Shown one piece after another: positions 1-8,415 of a stretch of 64,000 nucleotides of DNA. The position numbers and the translations under genes are program-made. Position 1 is the first letter of the stretch. Every line of letters starts with the position of its first letter. The DNA is from an uncultured Roseburia sp. Lineage in GTDB: Bacteria; Bacillota; Clostridia; Lachnospirales; Lachnospiraceae. The stretch spans positions 1 through 64,000 of the forward strand of contig CAKREH010000002.1 of NCBI GenBank assembly GCA_934317215.1. The letters run 5' to 3'. A model generated the notes under the pieces. That model ran no database searches. It was given only the letters and a program-made list of their open reading frames with translations, and was not told the origin of the DNA.

Positions 1-74
1 CAGTTTCCTTTCTTTGTTATGAAAAGAGTGTATCAGAAAAATATAGTTGCTGACAGATACGGATGATTACGTAC

Positions 75-367
75 TTACACATGATGTTTTCCGCCAAGGG
101 GCTCCACAAATGCAAAAATACTGCAAGTACCATTCCTCTTGTATTCGGAATCAATTTTCTGATCATCACCCAGGCGGGCAGGCAATGGTTCCCTTACATC
201 ATCTAAAAGCTGGTATGGTTTCTCATCCATACAGGCAACCAGATATATCGGATCATATGGAAGTTCATAAATATCGAGAACATCTTCCATGCAGGCTACA
301 AAATCAGCGTCGTCTTTTGAAGGAATACACCAGTAGTCGTTCATGTGAGGTCGAAGCCTATTTTTTT
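75..367 (-). pseudogene. IS630-family transposase remnant
   Basis: The minus frame from 367 down to the TAA at 75 encodes about 97 residues that read like the middle of an IS630-type DDE transposase: [12 protein letters not shown], which holds the first catalytic Asp, and [18 protein letters not shown]. The N-terminal helix-turn-helix half is missing (a stop lies at 366-368) and the frame ends right after GKHHV, before the remaining acidic residues. It is therefore a decayed internal fragment that cannot transpose. It lies just past the end of the glycan operon and may mark an old insertion edge. The IS630 assignment rests on recalled family motifs. Confidence 0.75.
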
Positions 368-453
368 AAAGCCTTACCAATGGTATCTTTGTTTGTAATG
401 ATATATACAGATCATATTGCTCTCTTCATATGCTTTACTAAACTAAAAATAAT

Positions 454-1497
454 TTATTTGTGAGCTGTTTTTAAGCTATCCAAGGTGCAATATAAACCAT
501 CTTTTATATGTACTTGCGGTCTCCACCCCAATATCCGTAGATTTGTCGCATCTAACATTGCTTTTGTCGCAGTAGAATATCCTGCTTTTTCTTTCTCATC
601 CGGAATATCATATCTTACACTTACGCCTGCTGTTTTTGCTAAACATTCCGCCAAATCTTTTAAACTAATGTCCGATTCTCCATCCGCAATATTGTATGTC
701 TGCATATTTTTCCCACAGAACAATACATACAATATTCCACAGACTGCATCTGTTACAAATGTATAAGAATATTTTTGATTTCCTTCACTTTTTAACACAA
801 TATCTTCTTTTTCAACTGCTTTTTTTATAAATTGAGAAATTGCTTTGGTATCCGATGGCAGCATTGTCGGCCCATAAATTCTGCTAAGTCTTGGTATCAC
901 AAATTCAAGACCATATACTCTTTGATATGCATTACAAAGGGTTTCACCCAATCGTTTACTCTCCGGATATCCGGCTCTTAGCGTATTGCAATCAATATAC
1001 CCTAAATATGACTCATTAAATTTCTCCACATCTCCACGATTCTCCCCATAGATTTCAACCGATGACAAAAAGCAAAACCGTTTCACATGATGTGCGACTG
1101 CATAATCCAACAGATTTTTTGTACCCATAACATTTGCCATAATCGTTCCGATAGGATCTGTAGAATACTGAACTGGATGTGTATTGCTGGCTGCATGAAT
1201 AATATAGTCTGCCATACCAACTTCCGGTATCTCTTCATTCACATCGCAGCATTGATATGTAAAAAATTCACTATTCCAATATTCCTTAAGTCGTATTTTT
1301 GCATTTTCCTCATTACGGCTTAAAGCGATAATATGGATTTCATCATGATAAATGTGATTTCGCAACATCAATACATCTATCAGACACTTTCCTATCATTC
1401 CCGTTGCACCCGAGATCATAATCGTCTTTTTCTTTAATTTTTCCCATGGAAGTTTCTGATGGATAACCCGCTGCAGCTGTTCTTTATAAATTGTCAT
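454..1497 (-). CDS. NAD-dependent epimerase/dehydratase (extended SDR)
   Basis: This is an extended short-chain dehydrogenase/reductase of about 347 residues, probably acting on a nucleotide sugar (4,6-dehydratase, decarboxylase or 4-epimerase). The N-terminal Rossmann motif is GATGMIG, followed by IIHAAS, LSSVEIYG and the catalytic YPESK (YxxxK); PRLSRIYGP follows, as in dTDP-glucose 4,6-dehydratase and UDP-glucuronate decarboxylase relatives. I prefer the ATG at 1497, which has GGAGAAAAA directly upstream, to the ATG at 1521. The start overlaps the end of the 2-epimerase gene by 14 bases, so the two are probably coupled. It is the last gene of the operon. The substrate cannot be told from sequence. 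Confidence 0.8.
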   Translation of the reverse strand: MTIYKEQLQRVIHQKLPWEKLKKKTIMISGATGMIGKCLIDVLMLRNHIYHDEIHIIALSRNEENAKIRLKEYWNSEFFTYQCCDVNEEIPEVGMADYIIHAASNTHPVQYSTDPIGTIMANVMGTKNLLDYAVAHHVKRFCFLSSVEIYGENRGDVEKFNESYLGYIDCNTLRAGYPESKRLGETLCNAYQRVYGLEFVIPRLSRIYGPTMLPSDTKAISQFIKKAVEKEDIVLKSEGNQKYSYTFVTDAVCGILYVLFCGKNMQTYNIADGESDISLKDLAECLAKTAGVSVRYDIPDEKEKAGYSTATKAMLDATNLRILGWRPQVHIKDGLYCTLDSLKTAHK

Positions 1498-2620
1498 TTT
1501 TTCTCCATATTTTATCATCAATCACTCGTGTATAGCTCTGTATCATTCTGATTACCACAGATGAAACATTCTCCTCTTCATAATCCGGCACTTTTTGTAT
1601 ATGCTCATTTGCATCTGCCATCTTTACTACCATATCAATTGCCTGTATAATTGATTCCTCTGTAATACCTCCCAACACAACCTGTCCCTTATCAAATGCC
1701 TCCGGTCTTTCCGTTGACGTCCGGATACTTACACAAGGAAACCCGCTGACTGCTGCCTCCTCCGGCAAAGTTCCACTATCAGATACAACACAATACGAAT
1801 TTTTCATCAACGCGCTATAATCTGTAAAATTAAACGGCGGCATTTTTTTTACCAACGGATCAAACTTAAATTTACGTTCCTCTATAAATTTTGCACTTCT
1901 TGGATGCAATGAAAAAATTACTGGCATATCATAGAGTGCCGCCACCTTATTAATTGCATTCATCAGACATTCAAAATGTTTCTTATTATCGATATTTTCC
2001 TCTCGGTGTGCAGACAACACAATATAATGCTTTTTTTGTAATCCAAGCTGATCTAGTACATCACTCGCCTCAATTTCTTTTTGATGGGCCAAGATAATCT
2101 CTTTCATTGGAGAACCTGTAACATATATATGTTCTTTTCGAACCCCCTCTGCAATCAGATATCGACGTGCATGCTCTGTATACGGGAGATTTATATCTGA
2201 GATATGGTCTACAATCCGACGATTTGTTTCTTCTGGCAAATTTTCATCAAAACATCTATTTCCAGCTTCCATATGAAAAATTGGTACCTTTAAACGTTTT
2301 GCAGAAATTGCTGATAACGCTGAATTTGTATCTCCCAGTATCAACAATGCATCCGGTTCTACTTTTTGCATTAATGAATAAGTCTTTGCTATAATATTCC
2401 CCATTGTCTCGCCAAGATTATCTCCAACAACATCAAGATAATAATCTGGCTTACGGATTCCCAAATCTTCATAAAAAATATCATTCAATCTCGCATCATA
2501 ATTCTGGCCTGTATGAACGAAAATATGTTCAAAATATATGTCTGCTTTTTTTATTATCTCAGATAATCGTATCAATTCCGGTCTCGTACCAACAACGGTC
2601 ATAACTTTTAACTTCTTCAT
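1484..2620 (-). CDS. UDP-N-acetylglucosamine 2-epimerase family (WbjD/CapG/WbvD-like)
   Basis: This non-hydrolysing UDP-HexNAc C2-epimerase has 378 residues, the normal family length. Visible motifs are GTRPELIRLSEI near the N-terminus, HTGQNYD, EAGNRCFDENLPEETNRR and, late, SDSGTLPEEAA. The EAGNRCFD form is one I associate with epimerases acting on 6-deoxy L-sugars (CapG, WbjD, WbvD) more than with housekeeping MnaA/WecB. Its neighbour is an RmlD-like reductase, which fits a route to UDP-L-QuiNAc or UDP-L-FucNAc. The 4,6-dehydratase needed first is not adjacent, but the pseB product elsewhere in this window is the same 4-keto sugar. Family call is firm; exact substrate is inferred. Confidence 0.87.
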   Translation of the reverse strand: MKKLKVMTVVGTRPELIRLSEIIKKADIYFEHIFVHTGQNYDARLNDIFYEDLGIRKPDYYLDVVGDNLGETMGNIIAKTYSLMQKVEPDALLILGDTNSALSAISAKRLKVPIFHMEAGNRCFDENLPEETNRRIVDHISDINLPYTEHARRYLIAEGVRKEHIYVTGSPMKEIILAHQKEIEASDVLDQLGLQKKHYIVLSAHREENIDNKKHFECLMNAINKVAALYDMPVIFSLHPRSAKFIEERKFKFDPLVKKMPPFNFTDYSALMKNSYCVVSDSGTLPEEAAVSGFPCVSIRTSTERPEAFDKGQVVLGGITEESIIQAIDMVVKMADANEHIQKVPDYEEENVSSVVIRMIQSYTRVIDDKIWRKNDNL

Positions 2621-2623
2621 ACC

Positions 2624-3478
2624 CTAGATTCCTTTATATTGCTCATAAATTGCTGAATGTTCTGTTATCCAATTTTCAAGTTCTTTTACCATAGTCTGAT
2701 AATCCGGTATCACAACCTTATCTTTCCGTGTATTTACTAAGGATTTATCACTTACAATTTTTTTGTTACTTCTTATTTGAATAGGATGCTTTCTACAATA
2801 CCTGTTAAACAGTTCCAATAAGTCATGTTTACTGATTACCTTATTATTAACAAGATGATATAACCCCGTATGTGAATTTCTCCAGTCCATTTCTATAAAT
2901 TTTGCCAGCTGCAAAGTAGTAACCCCAGTCCAAAGTACTTTTTCATATCCATATACATAATCCGTCTGAGACATAAACCAATGAAATAATCCAATACCCT
3001 CTTTCTTTAATTCCGGACCTACAATGGATGTCCGTATCGTCAAGTTCTTATCATCTACCACTTCACCTAACATTTTAGAACGTCCATAATAAGATGTAGC
3101 ATCCGGTATATCATTTTCGTGATATTGTCCTTTCGTACCTTCAAATACACAGTCTGTACTAATATGTATCAGTTTTGTTTTCTTATCTACTAATTTTTCA
3201 GCTAATAAGTGTGGCAATACACTATTTAAAAAAATCCCCTCTGCCGGATTCGCATCAACAAACTGGTTTAACACTCCAATACAATTTATTACATAATCAT
3301 AATCATCAGATGCCAAAATCTTTTCTATATCCTTAACATCAAACGCATCTCCCTTAATTGTCGGGCAAATAGCAGATTGGTTCTTTGCAAATCCTGTTAC
3401 AGTCTGTCCATTTTCCTTCAAATACTGCGCTATCATATGACCGGCCATACCATTTACACCCAAAATCAGATATTTCAT
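2624..3478 (-). CDS. RmlD-like nucleotide-sugar 4-reductase (SDR)
   Basis: This protein of about 284 residues belongs to the RmlD (dTDP-4-dehydrorhamnose reductase) family. It has the N-terminal NAD(P) motif GVNGMAGHM, VINCIGVLNQ, HISTDCVFEG and the catalytic YYGRSK (YxxxK). The ATG at 3478 is chosen because GAGGAAAAC precedes it; the ATG at 3496 is only one base from the previous stop and lacks a site. No rmlA, rmlB or rmlC is present, so a rhamnose role is unlikely. Pairing with the C2-epimerase at 1484 is like WbvR/WbvD of UDP-L-QuiNAc synthesis. That substrate is an inference. Confidence 0.82.
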   Translation of the reverse strand: MKYLILGVNGMAGHMIAQYLKENGQTVTGFAKNQSAICPTIKGDAFDVKDIEKILASDDYDYVINCIGVLNQFVDANPAEGIFLNSVLPHLLAEKLVDKKTKLIHISTDCVFEGTKGQYHENDIPDATSYYGRSKMLGEVVDDKNLTIRTSIVGPELKKEGIGLFHWFMSQTDYVYGYEKVLWTGVTTLQLAKFIEMDWRNSHTGLYHLVNNKVISKHDLLELFNRYCRKHPIQIRSNKKIVSDKSLVNTRKDKVVIPDYQTMVKELENWITEHSAIYEQYKGI

Positions 3479-3496
3479 GTTTTCCTCAACTTTCAT

Positions 3497-4576
3497 CTAT
3501 AATGCATATAAGACAATTTCCAGATAAGCATTGCTGTATATTCTCAAGTAAAATCTATAATCCTTATGCAAGTTCAAAATATACTCTGGAATTTTCCAAA
3601 TATCTTCCTTCTTATGATACAATGAAATCGCCATTCTCGGATGATTATGTAATATAGTTTCGCGTGCTCCCATAAGAGTTTCCAGTTCATATCCCTCTAC
3701 ATCCAGTTTAATAAAAGATACCTCCGAATCTTTTACTACCTCATCAATCGAAATCATTTCTATCAGGGTATCTCCTCCATCATCAAACATAGATGTATCA
3801 TCTCCATTCGTTAAAAAGTATTGTACTTTTCTTTCTTTGGCAACCCCTGCATTTATGATTTCCACATTTGCCCACTTCATTTTATTCTTTATGTTGTTGC
3901 AAATTTCAAAATTGCGTTTATCCGGTTCAAAAGAGATAATCTTTTCATATCCCTTACTTTTATTCCACGTTATAAAACGCTCAATTGTATCACACCGGTA
4001 ACATCCTCCATCAATAACCGTTTTTTCTTTTAATGGTTCAAAAAATTCATCAAAATATTGCTTATCTTCATAGCATAACGTATTCGGCCACTTATATTTT
4101 ATTATTTTGTCTGTTGGAATGCCATGTGAAACCAAATCCGCTTTTATCTCATCAAAATAATCCGGGGTTCCAACAACCACCACAATATCTTTTCTTTCAT
4201 ATATTTCATTTGGAGCAACAACCTTTTTATTCAAAAAACCATCCTGATACTCAGCATATCTTCTATCACAAAAAAAATCTATCAGATTGTCTCCTAAAAA
4301 GGGAAAATTCAAGTAGCCTGGCGTTCCCCTTCTTTCTTCTTCTAATTTTGCAAAATTATATGTAGCCTTTCCCAATCCATAATAAACTATTTCATTTCCA
4401 GCTTTTTTTAAACATTGAAGTTCTGCCTGTTGCAAATATATTTCGTCCGATTTTATTCCACTTAGTTGATGTGCACGTACCAAATATTTATAATCACCCG
4501 TTTCGTTTAAAGTTCTCAGGCATTCCCAAATTTTCTCTGATGTCTTATCTATAAATGTCTGCCTTATATTTTGCAT
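3497..4576 (-). CDS. FkbM-family methyltransferase with N-terminal G-x-G module
   Basis: This 359-residue protein has two parts. Residues about 55-160 form a Rossmann-like segment beginning VYYGLGKATYNF and ending in a VVVVGTPDYFDEI strand, matching a module in seven other proteins of this operon. The C-terminal half is an FkbM-type SAM methyltransferase: VIDGGCYRCDT (SAM loop), ISFEPDKRNF, FIKLDVEGYELETLMGA and a final LYHKKEDIWKIPEYIL. FkbM enzymes O-methylate sugars and related hydroxyls, so it may methylate a surface glycan. A ribosome site, GGAAGG, lies upstream. It is the fourth FkbM gene of the operon, separated from the other three by about 7 kb. The acceptor is unknown. Confidence 0.83.
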   Translation of the reverse strand: MQNIRQTFIDKTSEKIWECLRTLNETGDYKYLVRAHQLSGIKSDEIYLQQAELQCLKKAGNEIVYYGLGKATYNFAKLEEERRGTPGYLNFPFLGDNLIDFFCDRRYAEYQDGFLNKKVVAPNEIYERKDIVVVVGTPDYFDEIKADLVSHGIPTDKIIKYKWPNTLCYEDKQYFDEFFEPLKEKTVIDGGCYRCDTIERFITWNKSKGYEKIISFEPDKRNFEICNNIKNKMKWANVEIINAGVAKERKVQYFLTNGDDTSMFDDGGDTLIEMISIDEVVKDSEVSFIKLDVEGYELETLMGARETILHNHPRMAISLYHKKEDIWKIPEYILNLHKDYRFYLRIYSNAYLEIVLYAL

Positions 4577-4688
4577 AATTTTTATCCTTCCTACATAATA
4601 TCAATCCTGAAATCGCCACTTGTTAACACTTTTGATGGTTTAATAGATAATATTTCTACTACATTGACATCAACTAATTGCCTGTATT

Positions 4689-5855
4689 CTATAAATATTG
4701 CTCTGCTACCTCAATTTTTTTTGTATTAATATTTATATAGCCTCGACAATTTTTGCAGTATTCGCAATATCCACGTTCTGAATAGCCTAAAACATACTCC
4801 TGAAATTCCATTTTTTGTCCAACATTCCATTCACTTATATCAAAATAGTCTCTAACATCTGCTAAATAACACTGTGATTCATATGCATAATCAGCGTAAT
4901 TACATTGATAGATTTTTTGATTATGCAAAGATACAAACGGCATGGAACACGCATTAAAGTGGTTGATTAACTGTTCTTCTCCTGTCCATTGTGTTTGACA
5001 ATTTTCTATTTTCTCAAACATAAACCAATATTCTGCATCATTTTCAACAACACTTATATCGTTATTTTTCAAAGCATTAATCACACTACTATATTTTTTT
5101 CTTGCCAACGAAACATTTTTTCTATAATCGTCTACATAAACGGTCACTCTGTTTTTCTCTAATGTTTTACACAAACATTCAGAAGGAACAATTGTTCCAT
5201 TCGTAGTAACTCTTAATTCGCATATTCTTTCCCTATAATTCCGTCCAATATACGCTATTACATCTGAAAGCAACGGATATAAAAATGGCTCTCCACCACA
5301 TACACTAAACATTCCAACATAATCAACTGCCGAAAAAAACTTATCAATATCTTCCTTCAGCACCTCATATTCATAATGACGTTTTATTGGATTAACATGC
5401 GTAAAATTCAAGCATCCTTTGCAGTCCAAATTACACTTAGTAGTTACTAAATGTCCTACAATTGGAACATATAATTTATCACAACCATATATTGAAAACA
5501 GTGACATGTAAAAATACTCAAAATCATATACATTGAATAAATTTATTCCATCACGGTATCCCGCACGCCTAAGTGACTGTGAAAACAATGACATATTAAA
5601 ATCTGAACCAGCCACAATTACAATATTATTCTTGCAATCCAATTCTATAAAGTGCTCAATATCTATTACTTTTTTCTCATTTATTATTGTACCTGCCTTA
5701 AAATTATCAATAAATCCAGCCACTTTATCCTTGCAAAAATATAATTTTTCGAATAAAGCATTTCCCACACCACCAGCTCCATAAATGTAAATCATTTTAT
5801 TTACAAAGTTTTTACCGATTTCATCAAATTCGTGTCCTTTATTTCTCCACTTCAT
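4689..5855 (-). CDS. Radical SAM protein with N-terminal G-x-G module
   Basis: The protein has 388 residues. Residues about 21-110 are the operon's recurring nucleotide-binding-like module, MIYIYGAGGVGNALF, followed by VAGFIDN and NIVIVAGSDFN. The radical SAM core follows, with the 4Fe-4S motif CNLDCKGC in VTTKCNLDCKGCLNFTH and the SAM-contact motif CGGEPFLYP. A C-terminal cysteine group, CEYCKNC, suggests an auxiliary cluster like SPASM/twitch proteins. Such enzymes modify sugars, peptides or cofactors; some in polysaccharide operons act on sugars. An AAGGAG site precedes the start. No precursor peptide was seen next to it, so a glycan substrate is favoured but unproven. Confidence 0.85.
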   Translation of the reverse strand: MKWRNKGHEFDEIGKNFVNKMIYIYGAGGVGNALFEKLYFCKDKVAGFIDNFKAGTIINEKKVIDIEHFIELDCKNNIVIVAGSDFNMSLFSQSLRRAGYRDGINLFNVYDFEYFYMSLFSIYGCDKLYVPIVGHLVTTKCNLDCKGCLNFTHVNPIKRHYEYEVLKEDIDKFFSAVDYVGMFSVCGGEPFLYPLLSDVIAYIGRNYRERICELRVTTNGTIVPSECLCKTLEKNRVTVYVDDYRKNVSLARKKYSSVINALKNNDISVVENDAEYWFMFEKIENCQTQWTGEEQLINHFNACSMPFVSLHNQKIYQCNYADYAYESQCYLADVRDYFDISEWNVGQKMEFQEYVLGYSERGYCEYCKNCRGYININTKKIEVAEQYL

Positions 5856-5913
5856 GTTATACTCCTTCTTTTATTCTATTGATATTTAGCTTACTCTGAT
5901 CTTTCCTAATACA

Positions 5914-6561
5914 TCAACGTGTCTCTTTAATCACCTCAAATCCCTCCGCATACATCTTATCAACAGCATATCCCCATATTTTATTCTGATATATCACATT
6001 TTCAAAAAGTTTATTTTGTCCACCTGCCATACTTCTTTGATGTTCGTCTCCATATGCAGCAAGTGCTTTCTTCTTTTGTTCAATATAGTCGGAAATATCA
6101 AAAAAAATCTTTGGTATAAACTGAGTTTCTGTTATATAAATATTACTTCTATAAATATAAAGATTGTCCACATGCCTTGCCGCCACCTTACAAATTCTCG
6201 CCGCTTCAATATGATCCATATTCATATCATACTCGGAATGCATAAAAACGGTATCTATATTATATTGCATGATCACCTTTTCTATCTGCTGCATAAGTCT
6301 CGTATTATATACCAGATTACAGTTCTGTGCTTTTTCTATACTTTTAACCTCTCTTATTCCCAGTATATCACATGCTTTTTTGCTATCTTTTTCGCTTGAC
6401 TTAGGATCAGTGTACTTATTAAATGCTGATTTCTCTACAAAATTATCTGTCAAAATAAGTTTATAAACCTGCTTTCCCTCCGCTGCAAGTCTTGCCGCCG
6501 TTCCTCCAACACCTAATTCAATATCATCATAATGTGCACCAATCAATAATATATTATTCAT
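5914..6561 (-). CDS. PIG-L family deacetylase
   Basis: This 215-residue protein is a PIG-L/LmbE-like zinc N-deacetylase. The zinc motif AHYDDIELG is near the N-terminus (canonical AHPDD, here with Tyr for Pro) and the second motif is MHSEYDMNMDHIEAARI. Such enzymes remove acetyl groups from N-acetyl sugars or related molecules. Its place between a methyltransferase and a radical SAM gene suggests late tailoring of a glycan residue, for example exposing an amine. The downstream radical SAM gene is 58 bases away and the upstream methyltransferase only 10. Family call is firm; substrate unknown. Confidence 0.88.
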   Translation of the reverse strand: MNNILLIGAHYDDIELGVGGTAARLAAEGKQVYKLILTDNFVEKSAFNKYTDPKSSEKDSKKACDILGIREVKSIEKAQNCNLVYNTRLMQQIEKVIMQYNIDTVFMHSEYDMNMDHIEAARICKVAARHVDNLYIYRSNIYITETQFIPKIFFDISDYIEQKKKALAAYGDEHQRSMAGGQNKLFENVIYQNKIWGYAVDKMYAEGFEVIKETR

Positions 6562-6571
6562 TTGAAATTCC

Positions 6572-7147
6572 TCATTTCATTATCGCATTAAATCTAGTAT
6601 CACAGTAAGGCTCTGACCACCCTCTCATAACATCAAATCCTTTTTTCACAAACTCTTCCTTTGTGTAAAGCATATGTTTTTTATCATGTGTCTGCATAGG
6701 CAATTCACCAATAAAAATACCATCTTTTGTAACTCTCTGCATTTCACTGATTACCTGATTCACATACTCTTTTGTTGGAAAATACAAAAAAACTCCCCAT
6801 GAAAAGCATTTGTCAAAGTACTTATCCCTAAACGGCAGATCATTCGCTTCGGAATAAATTGCTGATTTTTGAAAGAACTCCATACAACGTGACACTAAAG
6901 TTTTAGAGAAATCTATCCCCACATATTCACAGTCCATATATTGAGCTAATCCCCCTGCTCCACAGCCAATTTCCAATACACGATCTGTTGGCTGAATGTC
7001 AAGTTCTTTTTTTATCCGACAAGCAGTCTCTTCCATATCTGCTGTTGATTTTTCCCAACCATCATAAATCCGTATATCTTCTTTTGTGCCTTCCATTGCA
7101 CCTTTTTGTGTCCAAATCTCTTTCCATGTTCCTGTATATTCCATCAT
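6572..7147 (-). CDS. Class I SAM-dependent methyltransferase
   Basis: This small class I methyltransferase (about 191 residues from the preferred start) has motif I VLEIGCGAGGLAQYM, the acidic strand end YVGIDFSK, and FDKCFSWGVFLYFP in the motif IV region. The start at 7147 (ATGATGG) is chosen because GAGGAG lies just upstream; a longer frame to 7183 would overlap the preceding glycosyltransferase. It lies between GT2 and PIG-L genes and probably methylates a sugar or an exposed amine made by its neighbours. The acceptor cannot be read from the sequence. Confidence 0.85.
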   Translation of the reverse strand: MMEYTGTWKEIWTQKGAMEGTKEDIRIYDGWEKSTADMEETACRIKKELDIQPTDRVLEIGCGAGGLAQYMDCEYVGIDFSKTLVSRCMEFFQKSAIYSEANDLPFRDKYFDKCFSWGVFLYFPTKEYVNQVISEMQRVTKDGIFIGELPMQTHDKKHMLYTKEEFVKKGFDVMRGWSEPYCDTRFNAIMK

Positions 7148-7154
7148 TTTCTCC

Positions 7155-8393
7155 TCATTTCCATACTGTATTGAAAAATTCATTTATTCTGTCTTTTTTC
7201 GGCATAGCATAATGAATAGGTTTTTCCAAATCTACTTCCTTTAATATATGTTTTACCCCCATCTGTTCCAATTGCTTTATAACAGGTTCATTATGCAATA
7301 TCGCAACTATTACAACATCTTTCTCTTTTTCTATGCTTGACGGTTCAATGCAAATATGTCCGTTAATTTCTGTATTCCATTTTTCCATACTGTTATCTGC
7401 ATAACAATCAATATCAATTCCCCGAACCATCAATGCCCTTTCCATGTATCTGCCATTTACACCTGAACCAAAACAAACAATTCTTCCACCATCTATATTT
7501 CCTATATACTCCCGCAGCTGTAAATTTCCAGTATAGTCTGTACCACTATATTTTTCTAACTCTTCACATGCAAATTTGTATGTTTCCAGAAATTTATATT
7601 TCAAGCAAAATTCTGCAAATTCAAATAAAAATCGATAACAGGAACCATATATTTTTTCTATTTCTTCCGGATTTTTTAACATTTCATTTAAAAAGCCTTT
7701 ATTTAATATATCACAATTATGATGATGACTTGATATTGTATAAGTTCCCTGTTCCGGATGATTTCTCCATTTTATTAAAGTCTTTGGAATATATAACGGC
7801 TTACTCTTTCTGAAAATTCGAAACCACATATCATAATCCTGCGTAGAAATGAGTTGTTCATTAAATACACCACACTGTTTAAAATAGCTTTTATGTACCA
7901 TAACTGTAACCGTATTAACAATGCCACTCAGAATAGAAAATGCTCCTTTTTCTATATTTTCTAACACATACGGAGAAGTCTCAATACATGGAGTAATTTT
8001 TTCTTCTACCATATCATATATATCAAATCCTCCGAAAACTGGACGCATCATATCTCCGCAATTACGCAATGCTTCAATCTGCGTTTCTATTTTATCCGGA
8101 TAATACTCGTCATCGTGCGACAACCATGCAAAATACTCTCCCTTCATCTCATTAATTGCTACATTTACTGCTGATGCCACTCCGCCATTTTCTTTTTCAA
8201 AATAACGGATTTTATCTTTAAATTGCATTGCAATCTCTTTCGTTACTCCATTATCATCTGAACCATCATTCACTACAATAATCTCTATGTTAGAATAAGT
8301 TTGATCACATGCACTTTGTATCGCTTTCTTCAAATAATTTCCGCCATTATATACTGGAATTGCAATTGTAACTAATGGATTATTTTGCTGCAT
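7155..8393 (-). CDS. GT2 glycosyltransferase with C-terminal G-x-G module
   Basis: This is a family 2 glycosyltransferase of about 412 residues. The GT-A domain occupies residues 1-250: VTIAIPVYNGGNYL, VNDGSDD, AWLSHDDEYYPDKI (metal and nucleotide binding region) and later STQDYDMWFRI. Unusually, residues about 300-390 form a separate Rossmann-like module, IVCFGSGVNGRYM, then CYADNS and VVIVAILHNEPV. The same module sits at the N-terminus of GT32, FkbM and radical SAM proteins nearby, so here it has been moved to the other end. The third codon (8393) is the likely start, 8 bases after GGAGG. It should add one sugar to a surface or flagellar glycan. Confidence 0.87.
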   Translation of the reverse strand: MQQNNPLVTIAIPVYNGGNYLKKAIQSACDQTYSNIEIIVVNDGSDDNGVTKEIAMQFKDKIRYFEKENGGVASAVNVAINEMKGEYFAWLSHDDEYYPDKIETQIEALRNCGDMMRPVFGGFDIYDMVEEKITPCIETSPYVLENIEKGAFSILSGIVNTVTVMVHKSYFKQCGVFNEQLISTQDYDMWFRIFRKSKPLYIPKTLIKWRNHPEQGTYTISSHHHNCDILNKGFLNEMLKNPEEIEKIYGSCYRFLFEFAEFCLKYKFLETYKFACEELEKYSGTDYTGNLQLREYIGNIDGGRIVCFGSGVNGRYMERALMVRGIDIDCYADNSMEKWNTEINGHICIEPSSIEKEKDVVIVAILHNEPVIKQLEQMGVKHILKEVDLEKPIHYAMPKKDRINEFFNTVWK

Positions 8394-8415
8394 TATCATT
8401 TCCTCCGTAATGTTC

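Noticed and set aside
47..463. 138-codon plus-strand frame
   Set aside because: It is the antisense shadow of the IS630 remnant and has no recognisable protein features.
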